From the NCBI RefSeq assembly GCF_001909055.1, contig NZ_LVWI01000034.1, positions 124,001 to 188,000 of the forward strand: a stretch of DNA of 64,000 nt. The letters run 5' to 3'. Each line of letters begins with the position of its first letter. Positions within the stretch are counted from its first letter, which is position 1. Shown here piece after piece: positions 44,492-52,572 of the stretch. The stretch comes from Paenibacillus helianthi. Its GTDB lineage: Bacteria > Bacillota > Bacilli > Paenibacillales > Paenibacillaceae. Both the position numbers and the translations under genes were made by a program. The notes under the pieces are model-generated. The model made no database searches and was not told where the DNA came from. It was given only the letters and a program-made list of their open reading frames with translations.

Positions 44492-45043
44492 ATGAACATA
44501 AAGAGGGGAATGATCATTATTAATAAAAATAAAAAAATATTATTGAATATATTCTTACTTTCAATGTTTATAACATTTAGCGGGTGTGATGACAGTCATA
44601 CTGGAATTGTTGAGATCATGGGTGGGAAAGAGAAAATTGAATTTAAAACATTGAATAATACCGAAAAAGGTTCTTCATTAAACGACACAAAAAAAATATT
44701 TTTATTTGCCTTTGAGGGAGGGAATTCAAAAAAAATTAAATTTTTAAAAAGTGGTGATGAAATTTCGCTGGATTTTGGATCGAATCCACCTGACAAACTT
44801 TCCATAAGTGATGGATTAATTAATTCGAATGGAGATTATTTATATACTCCTAAAGAAATAGTCGAGGTTCCATACGTCAAAAAGAAAGGAATTTATAGCT
44901 TTAAATTAGAAACACACATTGCATCTCGATTGAGTTCCTACTATAAGAAAGATAAAACTGTATTTAGAGGTTTTATAATAGATGCATTCTGGGGGAATGG
45001 TGAATATAAATACGCATTTGTTATCGAATCAAACGCGCTCTAA
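44492..45043 (+). CDS. Small AT-rich lipoprotein, hypothetical
   Basis: 183 residues from ATG 44492, or 177 from ATG 44510; AAGAGGGG at 44500-44507 suits neither perfectly, so the start is uncertain. A signal peptide (KKILLNIFLLSMFITFSGC) ends in a lipobox with Cys at ~31 in the longer form, so the product is a membrane-anchored lipoprotein. The mature part is polar, with KIFLFAFEGGNSKKIKF and VIESNAL at the end. No known domain. Strong AT bias suggests horizontal acquisition. Confidence 0.68.
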   Translation: MNIKRGMIIINKNKKILLNIFLLSMFITFSGCDDSHTGIVEIMGGKEKIEFKTLNNTEKGSSLNDTKKIFLFAFEGGNSKKIKFLKSGDEISLDFGSNPPDKLSISDGLINSNGDYLYTPKEIVEVPYVKKKGIYSFKLETHIASRLSSYYKKDKTVFRGFIIDAFWGNGEYKYAFVIESNAL

Positions 45044-45341
45044 GAAGGCTGTTTTATTACGTGAAATTTAGGAAGGGCAAGGGGGAGAAGTAATCCGGTG
45101 ATGCAAAATCCTTGTTTTTCTTGGATTTTGAGAATACCACTGCAATCTGAGCTCTCAATGTCAATTGTGCCAATACCCTATCAAACCATATCTATCATAC
45201 GGTATAGCGAAGAATAATCAGCTATTAACTGAGGGAGGTGGGAAACATAAGAAATTAGAGTTTAGCTATAGAGATAATTAACATTCTTGTCATGCTGTAA
45301 TAACAAATCACGAAAAACTAACAATTTGAGAGGGGATTCAA
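45044..45341. other. Intergenic region, no gene seen
   Basis: About 300 AT-rich bases between two accessory genes; presumably contains the promoter of the secreted protein downstream. An AGGGCAAGGGGGAG run near 45072 leads to no open frame. Confidence 0.45.
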
Positions 45342-46436
45342 ATGAAAATTAAAGAAAAATCTATTTCTTTCCTTTCTGTAATTCTATCTGTTTTAGTTTG
45401 TGTTAGTTTGTTTTCAATTCCTGCCTATGCCAACGAGACCAATGAATTACATACAGCAGCAATAGGTTATGATTATCCTATAAAACCTGGAACAAGTTCA
45501 TGGAATGAATTAACTGATCACACAAAAATGATAGAGGTATCTCAAATTCCCGATGATACTCTGAAGAAATTAACAACAAACGAGTTAATAGAAACAGTAT
45601 TGAACTATCCGCTTTTAATGGATATTTATGCGTATGATACTCTTCAACAAGGTATTGATGCGGTATCGAAAACGTTTAACGGAATTCAAGAGTTATACCA
45701 AAGAGAGGATGCACCTAATAAACTTATTGAAAAGTATCAACAAATGCCTGTAGCAAATTATGCGAAAACAGTTACTTCAAAACAAATATTTGATTTATCT
45801 AATATGGAAATAATTTTAAGACAAGATGAAATACAACAAAAACTCAACACATCTGAGACTGAAAAGTTAGAAAAAGAAGTGGAGAATAAATATTTCCAAA
45901 AACAATCCCAAAAGAATATTTATGGCTTGACTGCAGCAAGTTCCTATTCGGTAATGGCAGAAAAACAAGGAATAAGCGAAGGTACAATGTCAAGTTATAC
46001 TGTGTATACACCAAAAGGTACGGCAGTACAGGTTGATAAGAATGCTGAGCAATTGTCTTCTGCTGAAAAAAAAGCGGCTAATAATTATGTGGCAACTAAT
46101 TATTCAAGCGCTACCCTATTAAGCTCTGCTACATCAATTTATAACTGCCACTCCTACGCATGGTATAGCCAATCGACAAGTAATCCATATTGGATGAATT
46201 ATCCGAATTCTTATATGACTGATGGGAGCTATGATCAAAGTTCTTCTCCATCCGTGGGAGGCAAAGTCTATTATAGTACAGCTGGAAATGAACATTCAGG
46301 TGTAGTAACCAGTTTAGGAAGAAAAACTGGATATTATGTGACTTCTAAATGGGGGCAATTGGGACTTGTTCAACATTACTATACCACATGTCCTTATTAT
46401 GTAAGTGATAGTGCCCTAAGATATTATTATAGATAA
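45342..46436 (+). CDS. Secreted protein with Cys-His peptidase/amidase-like C-terminus
   Basis: 364 residues. Signal peptide ~1-30 (SLFSIPAYANE). A helical region (~60-215) precedes a C-terminal ~110-residue domain with YNCHSYAWYSQS (~268-279), NEHSGVVTSLG (~316-326) and TSKWGQLGLVQHY (~336-348). The order Cys-His...His...Trp-Gly resembles CHAP/NlpC or papain-like cysteine hydrolases, but I cannot name the family. RBS GAGAGGGG is correctly placed before ATG 45342. AT-rich, beside other accessory genes; it could be a secreted toxin, bacteriocin-like factor or wall hydrolase. Confidence 0.75.
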   Translation: MKIKEKSISFLSVILSVLVCVSLFSIPAYANETNELHTAAIGYDYPIKPGTSSWNELTDHTKMIEVSQIPDDTLKKLTTNELIETVLNYPLLMDIYAYDTLQQGIDAVSKTFNGIQELYQREDAPNKLIEKYQQMPVANYAKTVTSKQIFDLSNMEIILRQDEIQQKLNTSETEKLEKEVENKYFQKQSQKNIYGLTAASSYSVMAEKQGISEGTMSSYTVYTPKGTAVQVDKNAEQLSSAEKKAANNYVATNYSSATLLSSATSIYNCHSYAWYSQSTSNPYWMNYPNSYMTDGSYDQSSSPSVGGKVYYSTAGNEHSGVVTSLGRKTGYYVTSKWGQLGLVQHYYTTCPYYVSDSALRYYYR

Positions 46437-46575
46437 TATGAATTTTAATTTGGCGTGTGCAAACCATGGGGGTTGCAAAGTGTGGTAGCTCTAAGGGTCA
46501 ATTCTATGGATGTAGAAGTTTTCCAGGTTCTTTGAATTCTCTGGATTTTAGGTATGATTTTCTAAAAAAAAGACC
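46437..46575. other. Relic repeat, copy 2, and spacer
   Basis: Positions 46493-46550 are a diverged and shortened copy of the dispersed relic repeat (AAGGGTCAATTCTATGGATG). Confidence 0.5.
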
Positions 46576-47041
46576 ATGGTATGTGACGGAAGTCGCATGC
46601 CGTGGCCTGTTCTATTAAAAAAGTATTTCTTTCTCGGTGATAACAATTAGATATATTTATAATTCAAAATCAGGAATTTTCTTTAAATGTTCAAACCGGC
46701 ATTAACAACTCCACTGCAAATTGATTGGCTTCCCGTTCAATCCGATCCACAGAATAAGAGTGAGTCTTCGGAGAAAAGGAGTGTTCACGTTCGGATGTAA
46801 AATGACATGCCCTAATTCATGAGCACAAGTGAAACGTTGATCCTGCTGAGAGGCAGTGTTATTGATATGTATCATCTGTAATCGACGACTGGAATTGTAG
46901 TAGCCTAACATGTCACCCAACAATTCAAAAAGCCCTGCACAGTTTGAAGACTTAAGGTCTGCAAAAAGCACCGCCAAGCAAAAAAAGCTTGATTCAAAAA
47001 ACGATAGATGACATCTTTACCGGGAAGATCCGCTTAACGGG
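46576..47041. repeat. 466-bp direct repeat, left copy
   Basis: Positions 46576-47041 are repeated at 50935-51400 with about five differences by eye. The repeat starts with a hairpin (GTATGTGAC-GGAA-GTCGCATGC) and includes a truncated ImmA-like gene. A further 131 bp (47153-47283) match 52411-52541. The two copies bracket the CotF/dehydrogenase operon. Confidence 0.9.
46702..46977 (-). pseudogene. ImmA/IrrE-like metalloprotease fragment, left copy
   Basis: 91 residues with RFTCAHELGHVILHP containing the HExxH zinc motif of ImmA/IrrE-family (COG2856) proteases. Intact members have ~150-200 residues and a partner HTH repressor; here both ends seem incomplete and no repressor is nearby. The copy at 51061 has HDLGH instead of HELGH, losing the catalytic Glu. 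It is probably a relic of an integrative element. Confidence 0.7.
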
Positions 47042-47152
47042 AATCTGAACCCGGGTTCCCCGTTGTGATGTAGTTCCATCCCCTAATTGACCTTAATGTT
47101 TGCTCCCCATGACCATACACTACCCTTTGTTTTGGATACAACTGTAAACTGT

Positions 47153-47283
47153 GATCCACGATCAATAGCTGCGTCGGGAATATTTATTTATTAGATGGTT
47201 AATTTGATTTTCATTAAATCCGTTATAGATTGAAGCTGATTAAAGCACAATCCACACACAACAGCCCCTTCCGCATACCTGTG
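47153..47283. repeat. 131-bp direct repeat, left copy
   Basis: Matches 52411-52541 with one difference seen. It ends inside the left arm of the stem-loop that follows the YheC/D gene at 52.5 kb, so this end was copied from, or shared with, that locus. Confidence 0.85.
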
Positions 47284-47420
47284 ATAGGGACCATTTCAAA
47301 ATAAAATGTAATTTGGCATCTATCTCCAGTTTGATACCTTGGCGGGTGCACCAGTCTTTGACGTGAACCTGTTAGACTATACGGGGAGCATTCTGTTCTG
47401 CCAAGTCTCCGGATAAATCA
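47284..47420. other. Short coding-like remnant downstream of the cotF operon
   Basis: The + strand at 47329-47416 reads QFDTLAGAPVFDVNLLDYTG, SILFCQVSG and a stop, with no start. Unrecognised 3' end of a lost gene. Confidence 0.35.
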
Positions 47421-47456
47421 AAAACGCGCCTGAACCATGGTGGTTTTGCGCGTTTT
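47421..47456 (-). terminator. Terminator of the CotF/dehydrogenase operon
   Basis: Stem AAAACGCGC / GCGCGTTTT, with TTTTGATTT following on the minus strand, just after the last CotF gene. Confidence 0.82.
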
Positions 47457-47475
47457 GTCGGAACGAAATACGGTG

Positions 47476-47772
47476 TCAGGACGGAATGTTCATAGCGGTC
47501 TGAATGTTTTTCAGATCGAGCTGAATTTGCTCTGGAATATGGTAGGGATGATAAAGGTCCCGCTGCATCATGTAGATTGTTATCTTTTCATGGGAGTCTA
47601 TGGCTTCGTCGAGCTGTTTCATCAAGATTTGCTTGATTTCTGGGGTGGCACATTCGGTCACGGCCATGGCGTAGTTTCTGACCACGCTCTTTGCGTTCAT
47701 CAGAAAATCCATTGCGATCACGTCGTCGGTTAACGTATGAAGCCCTGTCACGTGTTCTAAGATTGGGTTCAT
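47476..47772 (-). CDS. CotF-family spore coat protein
   Basis: 98 residues, close to the spore coat protein F family (PF07875): ALTE/AVTE-type segment MAVTECATPEIKQILMKQLD, and MMQRDLYHPYHIPEQIQLDL near the end. A helical-bundle protein of the spore coat. RBS AGGAGATGATAAC precedes ATG 47772. Last gene of a five-gene minus-strand operon, paired with the short CotF-like gene immediately upstream. Confidence 0.88.
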   Translation of the reverse strand: MNPILEHVTGLHTLTDDVIAMDFLMNAKSVVRNYAMAVTECATPEIKQILMKQLDEAIDSHEKITIYMMQRDLYHPYHIPEQIQLDLKNIQTAMNIPS

Positions 47773-47783
47773 GTTATCATCTC

Positions 47784-47984
47784 CTATGGGTTCACTTTAG
47801 AAAGCACTCCACCGAGCTCTTGAAGCTGCTGCTGTGATAATTGCACATCTTGCTGCAAAATTTGTAAGAGCCCTGGGTCGGTTACCAGAGCTTGCATGGT
47901 TTTAGATTTGGTCATACAAACGGTCTTGAACGCAGCTATTTCATGAACCTCCAGCATCTCATGCAAAGCATAATTGAAATTCAT
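47784..47984 (-). CDS. Small CotF-like spore coat protein
   Basis: 66 residues: ALHEMLEVHEIAAFKTVCMT, KSKTMQALVTDPGLLQILQQ, resembling the N-terminal half of CotF-like proteins. GGGAGGA precedes ATG 47984. The short and long CotF-like genes occur as pairs twice in this operon, suggesting that the two polypeptides make up one helical bundle. Confidence 0.82.
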   Translation of the reverse strand: MNFNYALHEMLEVHEIAAFKTVCMTKSKTMQALVTDPGLLQILQQDVQLSQQQLQELGGVLSKVNP

Positions 47985-48015
47985 TTGGATTGTCCTCCCA
48001 TGTATCTCTCCATAT

Positions 48016-49152
48016 TCAAGGCTTTAAGACGACTTTGATGCAATCGTCCATTTTCGTATCGAACACTTCATAGCCGCGCTTGGCTTCGCTGAGCGGAATG
48101 ACGTGCGTAACAATGTCTCCAGGGTCCACTTTGCCCGAAGTAACCAACTCGTACATATACGGCATGTAGTGAATGACCGGAGCTTGTCCAGAACGGATAT
48201 TCACGTTGCGCTGCATGATATCGCCGAGCGGGAATCCGTTATAGCGTCCGCCGTATACCCCAGTGACTTGGATGGTCCCGCCTTTGCGGACAGCCTGAGA
48301 TGCAATGATAAATGCGCTCATAGTGCCGCCCTGCAGTTTCAAACCGCTGGCTAGGAATTCAAGATCGCTCATCTTACCGTCCATCCCTACAGCATCAATT
48401 ACGACATCGGCTCCGCCTTTGGTCATTTCTTTGAGAGTGTTGCCGATATTCTTATCCTGTTCGAAGTTTACGATTTCCACATTATTCGTTCTCTTCGCAT
48501 GCTGTAAGCGGTAATCGACATAGTCGACAGCAATGACCCGCTTTGCTCCTTTCAGCCAGCAGAATTTCTGGGCCAGAAGTCCAACCGGACCGCAGCCGAG
48601 CACGATGACCGTATCTCCATTCTTTACGCCGGCATTATCTACGCTCCAGAATGCCGTCGTCATGGCATCAGCGATCAAGCTTAGCTTCTCGTCCGGTTGT
48701 TCGCAGCTTTCGGGAATTTTGAAGTGGGTAAAATTTGCAAACGGAACCCGTAAATACTCGGCTTGCCCGCCAGGGTATCCGCCGGTCGTTCCGGAGTAGC
48801 CGAAATATGCGCCCATATCCCCGTGTTCGTTTGAGTTGTCACATTGGCTTTCAAGATGATTTTTGCAAAAAAAACATTCTCCGCAAGCGATGTTGAATGG
48901 GATAATGACGCGATCGCCCTTCTTTACCTTTGTCACGCCGGGGCCTACTTCTTCTACGATCCCCATCGGTTCATGCCCGATGACATAGTTCTCCTGAAGG
49001 TTAGGGATCATCCCGTGAATAAGGTGAAGGTCAGAACCGCAAATGGCGGTACTGGTGATCTTTACGATCATATCGTCCGATTTCTCAATCTTCGGATCCG
49101 GTACCTCTTTGACCACGACATTTTTAATCCCTTGATACGTTACAGCTTTCAT
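48016..49152 (-). CDS. Zinc-dependent medium-chain alcohol/formaldehyde dehydrogenase
   Basis: 378 residues. MDR family: catalytic zinc ligands ICGSDLH (Cys ~38) and [15 protein letters not shown] (His-Glu ~59-60), a four-Cys structural zinc site ([15 protein letters not shown], ~90-104), and NAD-binding [16 protein letters not shown] (~182-197). It most resembles glutathione-independent formaldehyde dehydrogenase-like proteins. ATG overlaps the stop of the CotF gene upstream (ATGA), so it is expressed with spore-coat proteins and may work in the sporulating cell. Substrate unknown. Confidence 0.92.
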   Translation of the reverse strand: MKAVTYQGIKNVVVKEVPDPKIEKSDDMIVKITSTAICGSDLHLIHGMIPNLQENYVIGHEPMGIVEEVGPGVTKVKKGDRVIIPFNIACGECFFCKNHLESQCDNSNEHGDMGAYFGYSGTTGGYPGGQAEYLRVPFANFTHFKIPESCEQPDEKLSLIADAMTTAFWSVDNAGVKNGDTVIVLGCGPVGLLAQKFCWLKGAKRVIAVDYVDYRLQHAKRTNNVEIVNFEQDKNIGNTLKEMTKGGADVVIDAVGMDGKMSDLEFLASGLKLQGGTMSAFIIASQAVRKGGTIQVTGVYGGRYNGFPLGDIMQRNVNIRSGQAPVIHYMPYMYELVTSGKVDPGDIVTHVIPLSEAKRGYEVFDTKMDDCIKVVLKP

Positions 49153-49535
49153 GCTTTATGTCCTCCAGTATGTTCATCTGGGGTCCGATCAAACATCCCT
49201 TTACGTGATGTATCATCCGGGAACAAATTCATCTGACCGATCATCACCGTATTTTTCGCTGAAAGCTGGTCGAGCTGGTACTGTTCGTTAAGCTTGTAAG
49301 GATGGAACCATTTTTTACGAATCATGAGCTCTGTGATTTCTTGGTGCATTGCAATCCCCTGCTTAAGATGATTGTGCAGCAGCGCTCTTACATCCGGAGA
49401 AGCCGTTTCTGTCAGGGCGATGGACAAATTCCGCACACCTTCCTTGGCACGAAGAAGGAAGTCCATTGCAAAAGTCATGTCTGCCATTTCCGGCATATTT
49501 AATGAATTAATCGGGTCTAAATAATCAGCATTCAT
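49149..49535 (-). CDS. CotF-family spore coat protein
   Basis: 128 residues: [60 protein letters not shown], typical of CotF. Longer at the C-terminus than the paralogue at 47476. Overlaps the dehydrogenase start by four bases, so translation is coupled. Confidence 0.9.
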   Translation of the reverse strand: MNADYLDPINSLNMPEMADMTFAMDFLLRAKEGVRNLSIALTETASPDVRALLHNHLKQGIAMHQEITELMIRKKWFHPYKLNEQYQLDQLSAKNTVMIGQMNLFPDDTSRKGMFDRTPDEHTGGHKA

Positions 49536-49547
49536 TGGCGTTCCCCT

Positions 49548-49790
49548 TTAATGTGTTATAGGTGTCGGGCTATTCGGAACAGGCGCTTGGAAAGGAGCTC
49601 TTGCATAGATTGTTTGCAGCTCGGCGATCTGTTGTATGGATTGAATTACATCTTTCTGCATTAAGGCTTTTAGCTCTTGGTCAAAGACCAAGCCTTGCAT
49701 AAGTTTTGACTTAGCGAGGCAGAGTGTTTTAAAGTTTAAGGCTTCATGAAGTTCCATCGATTCGTGCGGCGCTAGTGTTGGCGTATTCAT
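49548..49790 (-). CDS. Small CotF-like spore coat protein, first gene of operon
   Basis: 80 residues: LAPHESMELHEALNFKTLCL, AKSKLMQGLVFDQELKALMQ, paralogous to the 66-residue protein at 47784, with a Pro/Thr-rich tail. A very strong AAGGAGGTGATAAT RBS lies upstream of ATG 49790. The promoter, probably read by a late sporulation sigma factor, is in 49800-49900 but was not assigned. Confidence 0.82.
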   Translation of the reverse strand: MNTPTLAPHESMELHEALNFKTLCLAKSKLMQGLVFDQELKALMQKDVIQSIQQIAELQTIYARAPFQAPVPNSPTPITH

Positions 49791-49944
49791 TGAGATATTA
49801 TCACCTCCTTATTCTTCAACCTTAGATTTTCCGACGCATTGGATTTTATACTAATGTGGGATACGTATATTCCCATGCAGTCGCAGGAATATAAACAAAA
49901 TTTTAACTGCATACTTATTTCTGTTTAAGGGAGGAGGATTAACT

Positions 49945-50176
49945 GTGCCTAATAAAAATAAAATTAATCTAGGCACTGAAAATATATGAAAACAGGCAGA
50001 GGGTACACTTAATTCGAGCAGTAAAAAGCAGCACATCGTTAAAAGAATCATATTGGTCAGACACTAATCCAGAAGTAAAGTATGATGTAGAAGCAAGAAA
50101 ACAATTGCTTTTAAATGGAAAATACTTTTTCAATATAAAAATAAACACCAATAGCGAAACCCATGGAGCTCTTTAG
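49945..50176 (+). pseudogene. Small frameshifted gene, unrecognised
   Basis: GTG 49945 has a good RBS (GGAGGAGG at 49931-49938) and opens MPNKNKINLGTENI, but stops after 14 codons. The next frame carries YENRQRVHLIRAVKSSTSLK and DTNPEVKYDVEARKQLLLNG to TAG 50174-50176, so the gene appears broken by an indel near 49985. No family recognised. Confidence 0.45.
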
Positions 50177-50260
50177 CATCCGCGAAGCTTCGCTCTATCG
50201 TCCGTTCTATGAATAGATTGTATGGCATTAACGCGGTGTCATCTTAAATTAATATATTCA

Positions 50261-50304
50261 GCTGTCGAGACTTTCTCGACAGCCTGAAACACATTAATGT
50301 GTTT
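50261..50304. repeat. Two adjacent perfect palindromes
   Basis: GCTGTCGAGA-CTT-TCTCGACAGC (50261-50283) and AAACACATTAATGTGTTT (50287-50304) follow each other, with little T tract after either. They lie in the non-coding stretch 50177-50609, in which no gene was seen. Confidence 0.7.
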
Positions 50305-50609
50305 TCCGTTAATGTAATCCTCCGTTTTCTTTTACACGGGTTGGTTGTTCAGCCTTCAGAGGGTAGCTAAGTTATTATAAAAGGCCCCATTTGTTAAAAC
50401 ATGGATTTGCCACACATGCAGTTCAAACAGAGAAAATATCTGTTGATATTGTTAAAACGCTTTAACATTAAAAGGATATTGAAGTGACTTTTTATCATTC
50501 AGCTCCCACAACTCAGGCAGGTATCAGAACAATTAATTCATTGAATTCTTGAGGAGCGAGCAGATGAACTTAAAGAAAAAAATAATGATAACCGTGAAAA
50601 GGTGGAACT

Positions 50610-50811
50610 ATGTCCAAAGTGGTTGGAGGAATGTGCACTATTGATTCAGTTTGTCCAACCAAGATGGCTTGTGTTGGATGCTGAGCAAAAGTGCCGCAAC
50701 CAGAGTGCATTATGGAGCGTCGGAAGCTTGGGTTGTATCGATCAGCGATTATACAGCGACTGCGTATGATCTGGCGAAATCCAACAGGGTTCTCAAAGGG
50801 TTAATTCTACG
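50610..50811 (+). pseudogene. Cys-rich recombinase C-terminal relic
   Basis: ATG 50610 opens MSKVVGGMCTIDSVCPTKMA, CVGC and a TGA at 50682; after it, AKVPQPECIMERRKLGLY continues in frame. The Cys cluster and KVP-PE segment resemble the C-terminal tail of Tn554-like tyrosine recombinases (recollection, not a search). The frame ends at 50811 inside the dispersed relic repeat. Confidence 0.5.
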
Positions 50812-50870
50812 GCTGCAGCAGCTTTCCCAAATGCCGGCATATTAAAACAATCGAAATAGTGTAACAGATC
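50795..50870 (+). repeat. Dispersed relic repeat, copy 3
   Basis: AAAGGGTTAATTCTACGGCT and following bases closely match 43681-43760. Located ~65 bp before the right 466-bp repeat, as the diverged copy at 46493 is located before the left one. Confidence 0.7.
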
Positions 50871-50934
50871 ACTAACCCATTACCAGGTCTTTAAATACTC
50901 TGGATTTGAGGCATTCTCTTTTGAAAAACAGGCT

Positions 50935-51400
50935 ATGGTATGCGACGGAAGTCGCATGCCGTGGCCTGTTCTATTAAAAAAGTATTTCTTTCCCGGTGAT
51001 AACAATTAGATATATTTATAATTCAAAATCAGGAATTTTCTTTAAATGTTCAAACCGGCATTAACAACTCCACTGCAAATTGATTGGCTTCCCGTTCAAT
51101 CCAATCCACAGAATAAGAGTGAGTCTTCGGAGAAAAGGAGTGTTCACGTTCGGATGTAAAATGACATGCCCTAAATCATGAGCACAAGTGAAACGTTGAT
51201 CCTGCTGAGAGGCAGTGTTATTGATATGTATCATCTGTAATCGACGACTGGAATTGTAGTAGCCTAACATGTCACCCAACAATTCAAAGAGCCCTGCACA
51301 GTTTGAAGACTTAAGGTCTGCAAAAAGCACCGCCAAGCAAAAAAAGCTTGATTCAAAAAACGATAGATGACATCTTTACCGGGAAGATCCGCTTAACGGG
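50935..51400. repeat. 466-bp direct repeat, right copy
   Basis: About 99% identical to 46576-47041. It ends precisely where the IS remnant begins (CGCTTAACGG then a different sequence). Confidence 0.9.
51061..51336 (-). pseudogene. ImmA/IrrE-like fragment, right copy
   Basis: Duplicate of 46702-46977, with HDLGH in place of the HELGH zinc-protease motif, so it should be inactive even if expressed. Confidence 0.72.
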
Positions 51401-52275
51401 TGTCCACTTTTTATTCTATTGAGCATTTTGCAATAATCCAAGCCCTTGTTACACAAAGGGATTTTGGATATAAAAAAGGACTTCACCCCAACTTGGAGAA
51501 GTTTTTTGGTGACCAAACCAAAACACTCAAGAGGAGGAAGCCCCTTTTGTATATTCTCCAAGAAAGTCTATTTTCCTTTGAAGAGCTTCAAAAAATCGAA
51601 TCCAAAGAACGACTGCCCATCTTTTTCAGTGCATTGGACTTACGACCTTACGCCAAAGAATTGAGAAATCCTTCACCCCGAGGAGCCCATGTGAACGATG
51701 GAGATGAAGGGCCTGCGCTCATGACGCTTGCCGCTGCGAGATCTAAAGCGAAATTCTTCATGCTGGATGCGGGCTATGACCAAATGAAAAACTACGAGGC
51801 GGCCCGGAACGTCAAGGCCCAAGCCATCATTCCGCTGAATCCGCGGAATGAGAAGGAACCGCCAGCAGGAATGACCCGCAAAGGCACGCCCTGTTGTTCA
51901 ATGGGATTTCCCATGACGTATTGGGGACAGGAAAAGGTACATTTACGTTGTCCACATGCGACAGGTCAAGTGGATTGTCCTTTGGGCATGGCTGCTTGTT
52001 CGTCCTCCAATTATGGCATGGTGGTTAAAGTCAACAGTCAAACGGATCTCCGGCGTTATGCTCTGCCGCATCGGGAAAGCCGAGGCTGGAAGGAACTTTA
52101 CAATAAACGAACCAGTGTGGAACGATGTAATTCTCGAATGAAGACCTATTTAACCGCAGACCAACTCCATGTTTGGGGGATTCAAAAAGTCACTACCCAC
52201 CAATATTTAAATGCGATTGTGTTACTTGCCTCTGCTCTGGCCATCGCGAGGCAACAAGTACAGAACGCCGCTTAA
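51400..52275 (+). pseudogene. IS4/IS5/IS1182-like DDE transposase with central deletion
   Basis: 291-codon frame beginning GTG; the true start may be TTG 51547 (upstream codons look like IS end DNA). N-terminal FSFEELQKIESKERLPIFFS is followed, at NPSPRGA|HVNDGDEGPALM, by what normally lies after the first catalytic Asp; ~100 or more residues appear to be missing there. The second Asp (FFMLDAGYDQM) and the Glu region (RTSVERCNSRMKTYL) remain. Without the first Asp it should be inactive. Confidence 0.7.
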
Positions 52276-52410
52276 AAATTTCAGATTCATTGAAATTCTG
52301 TCCGTCTGCCCATTTGCAACCCAAAACTCAAAAATGGAGCTTTGGATGTTGGCCTGACTATGACTTTGTATCGAAAATTGAATTATGCAAAATGCTCTAT
52401 TTGCAAAACT
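51401..52410 (+). mobile_element. Internally deleted insertion sequence remnant
   Basis: A ~1,010-bp segment replaces the 111 bp (47042-47152) found in the left repeat. Imperfect inverted repeats near the ends share GAGCATTTTGCA (51420 on +; around 52397 on -). It contains one transposase gene lacking its central part. The exact ends and any target duplication were not resolved. Confidence 0.65.
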
Positions 52411-52541
52411 GATCCACGATCAATAGCTGCGTCGGGAATATTTATTTATTAGATGGTTAATTTGATTTTCATTAAATCCGTTATGGATTGAAGCTGATTA
52501 AAGCACAATCCACACACAACAGCCCCTTCCGCATACCTGTG
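52411..52541. repeat. 131-bp direct repeat, right copy
   Basis: Matches 47153-47283. It runs into the stem-loop downstream of the YheC/D operon. Confidence 0.85.
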
Positions 52542-52558
52542 GAGGGGCTGTTGTTGTG
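52514..52558. terminator. Stem-loop after the YheC/D operon
   Basis: Arms ACAACAGCCCC and GGGGCTGTTGT, extended by partial pairing to ~17 bp, 15 bp downstream of the last gene on the minus strand. No long T run. Related to the hairpin at 12389-12435. Confidence 0.6.
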
Positions 52559-52572
52559 TCGAAGAACATCTT

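Noticed and set aside
46702-46977. ImmA-like gene as an active prophage or ICE regulator
   Set aside because: Only 91 residues remain, there is no partner repressor, and the second copy has lost the catalytic Glu.
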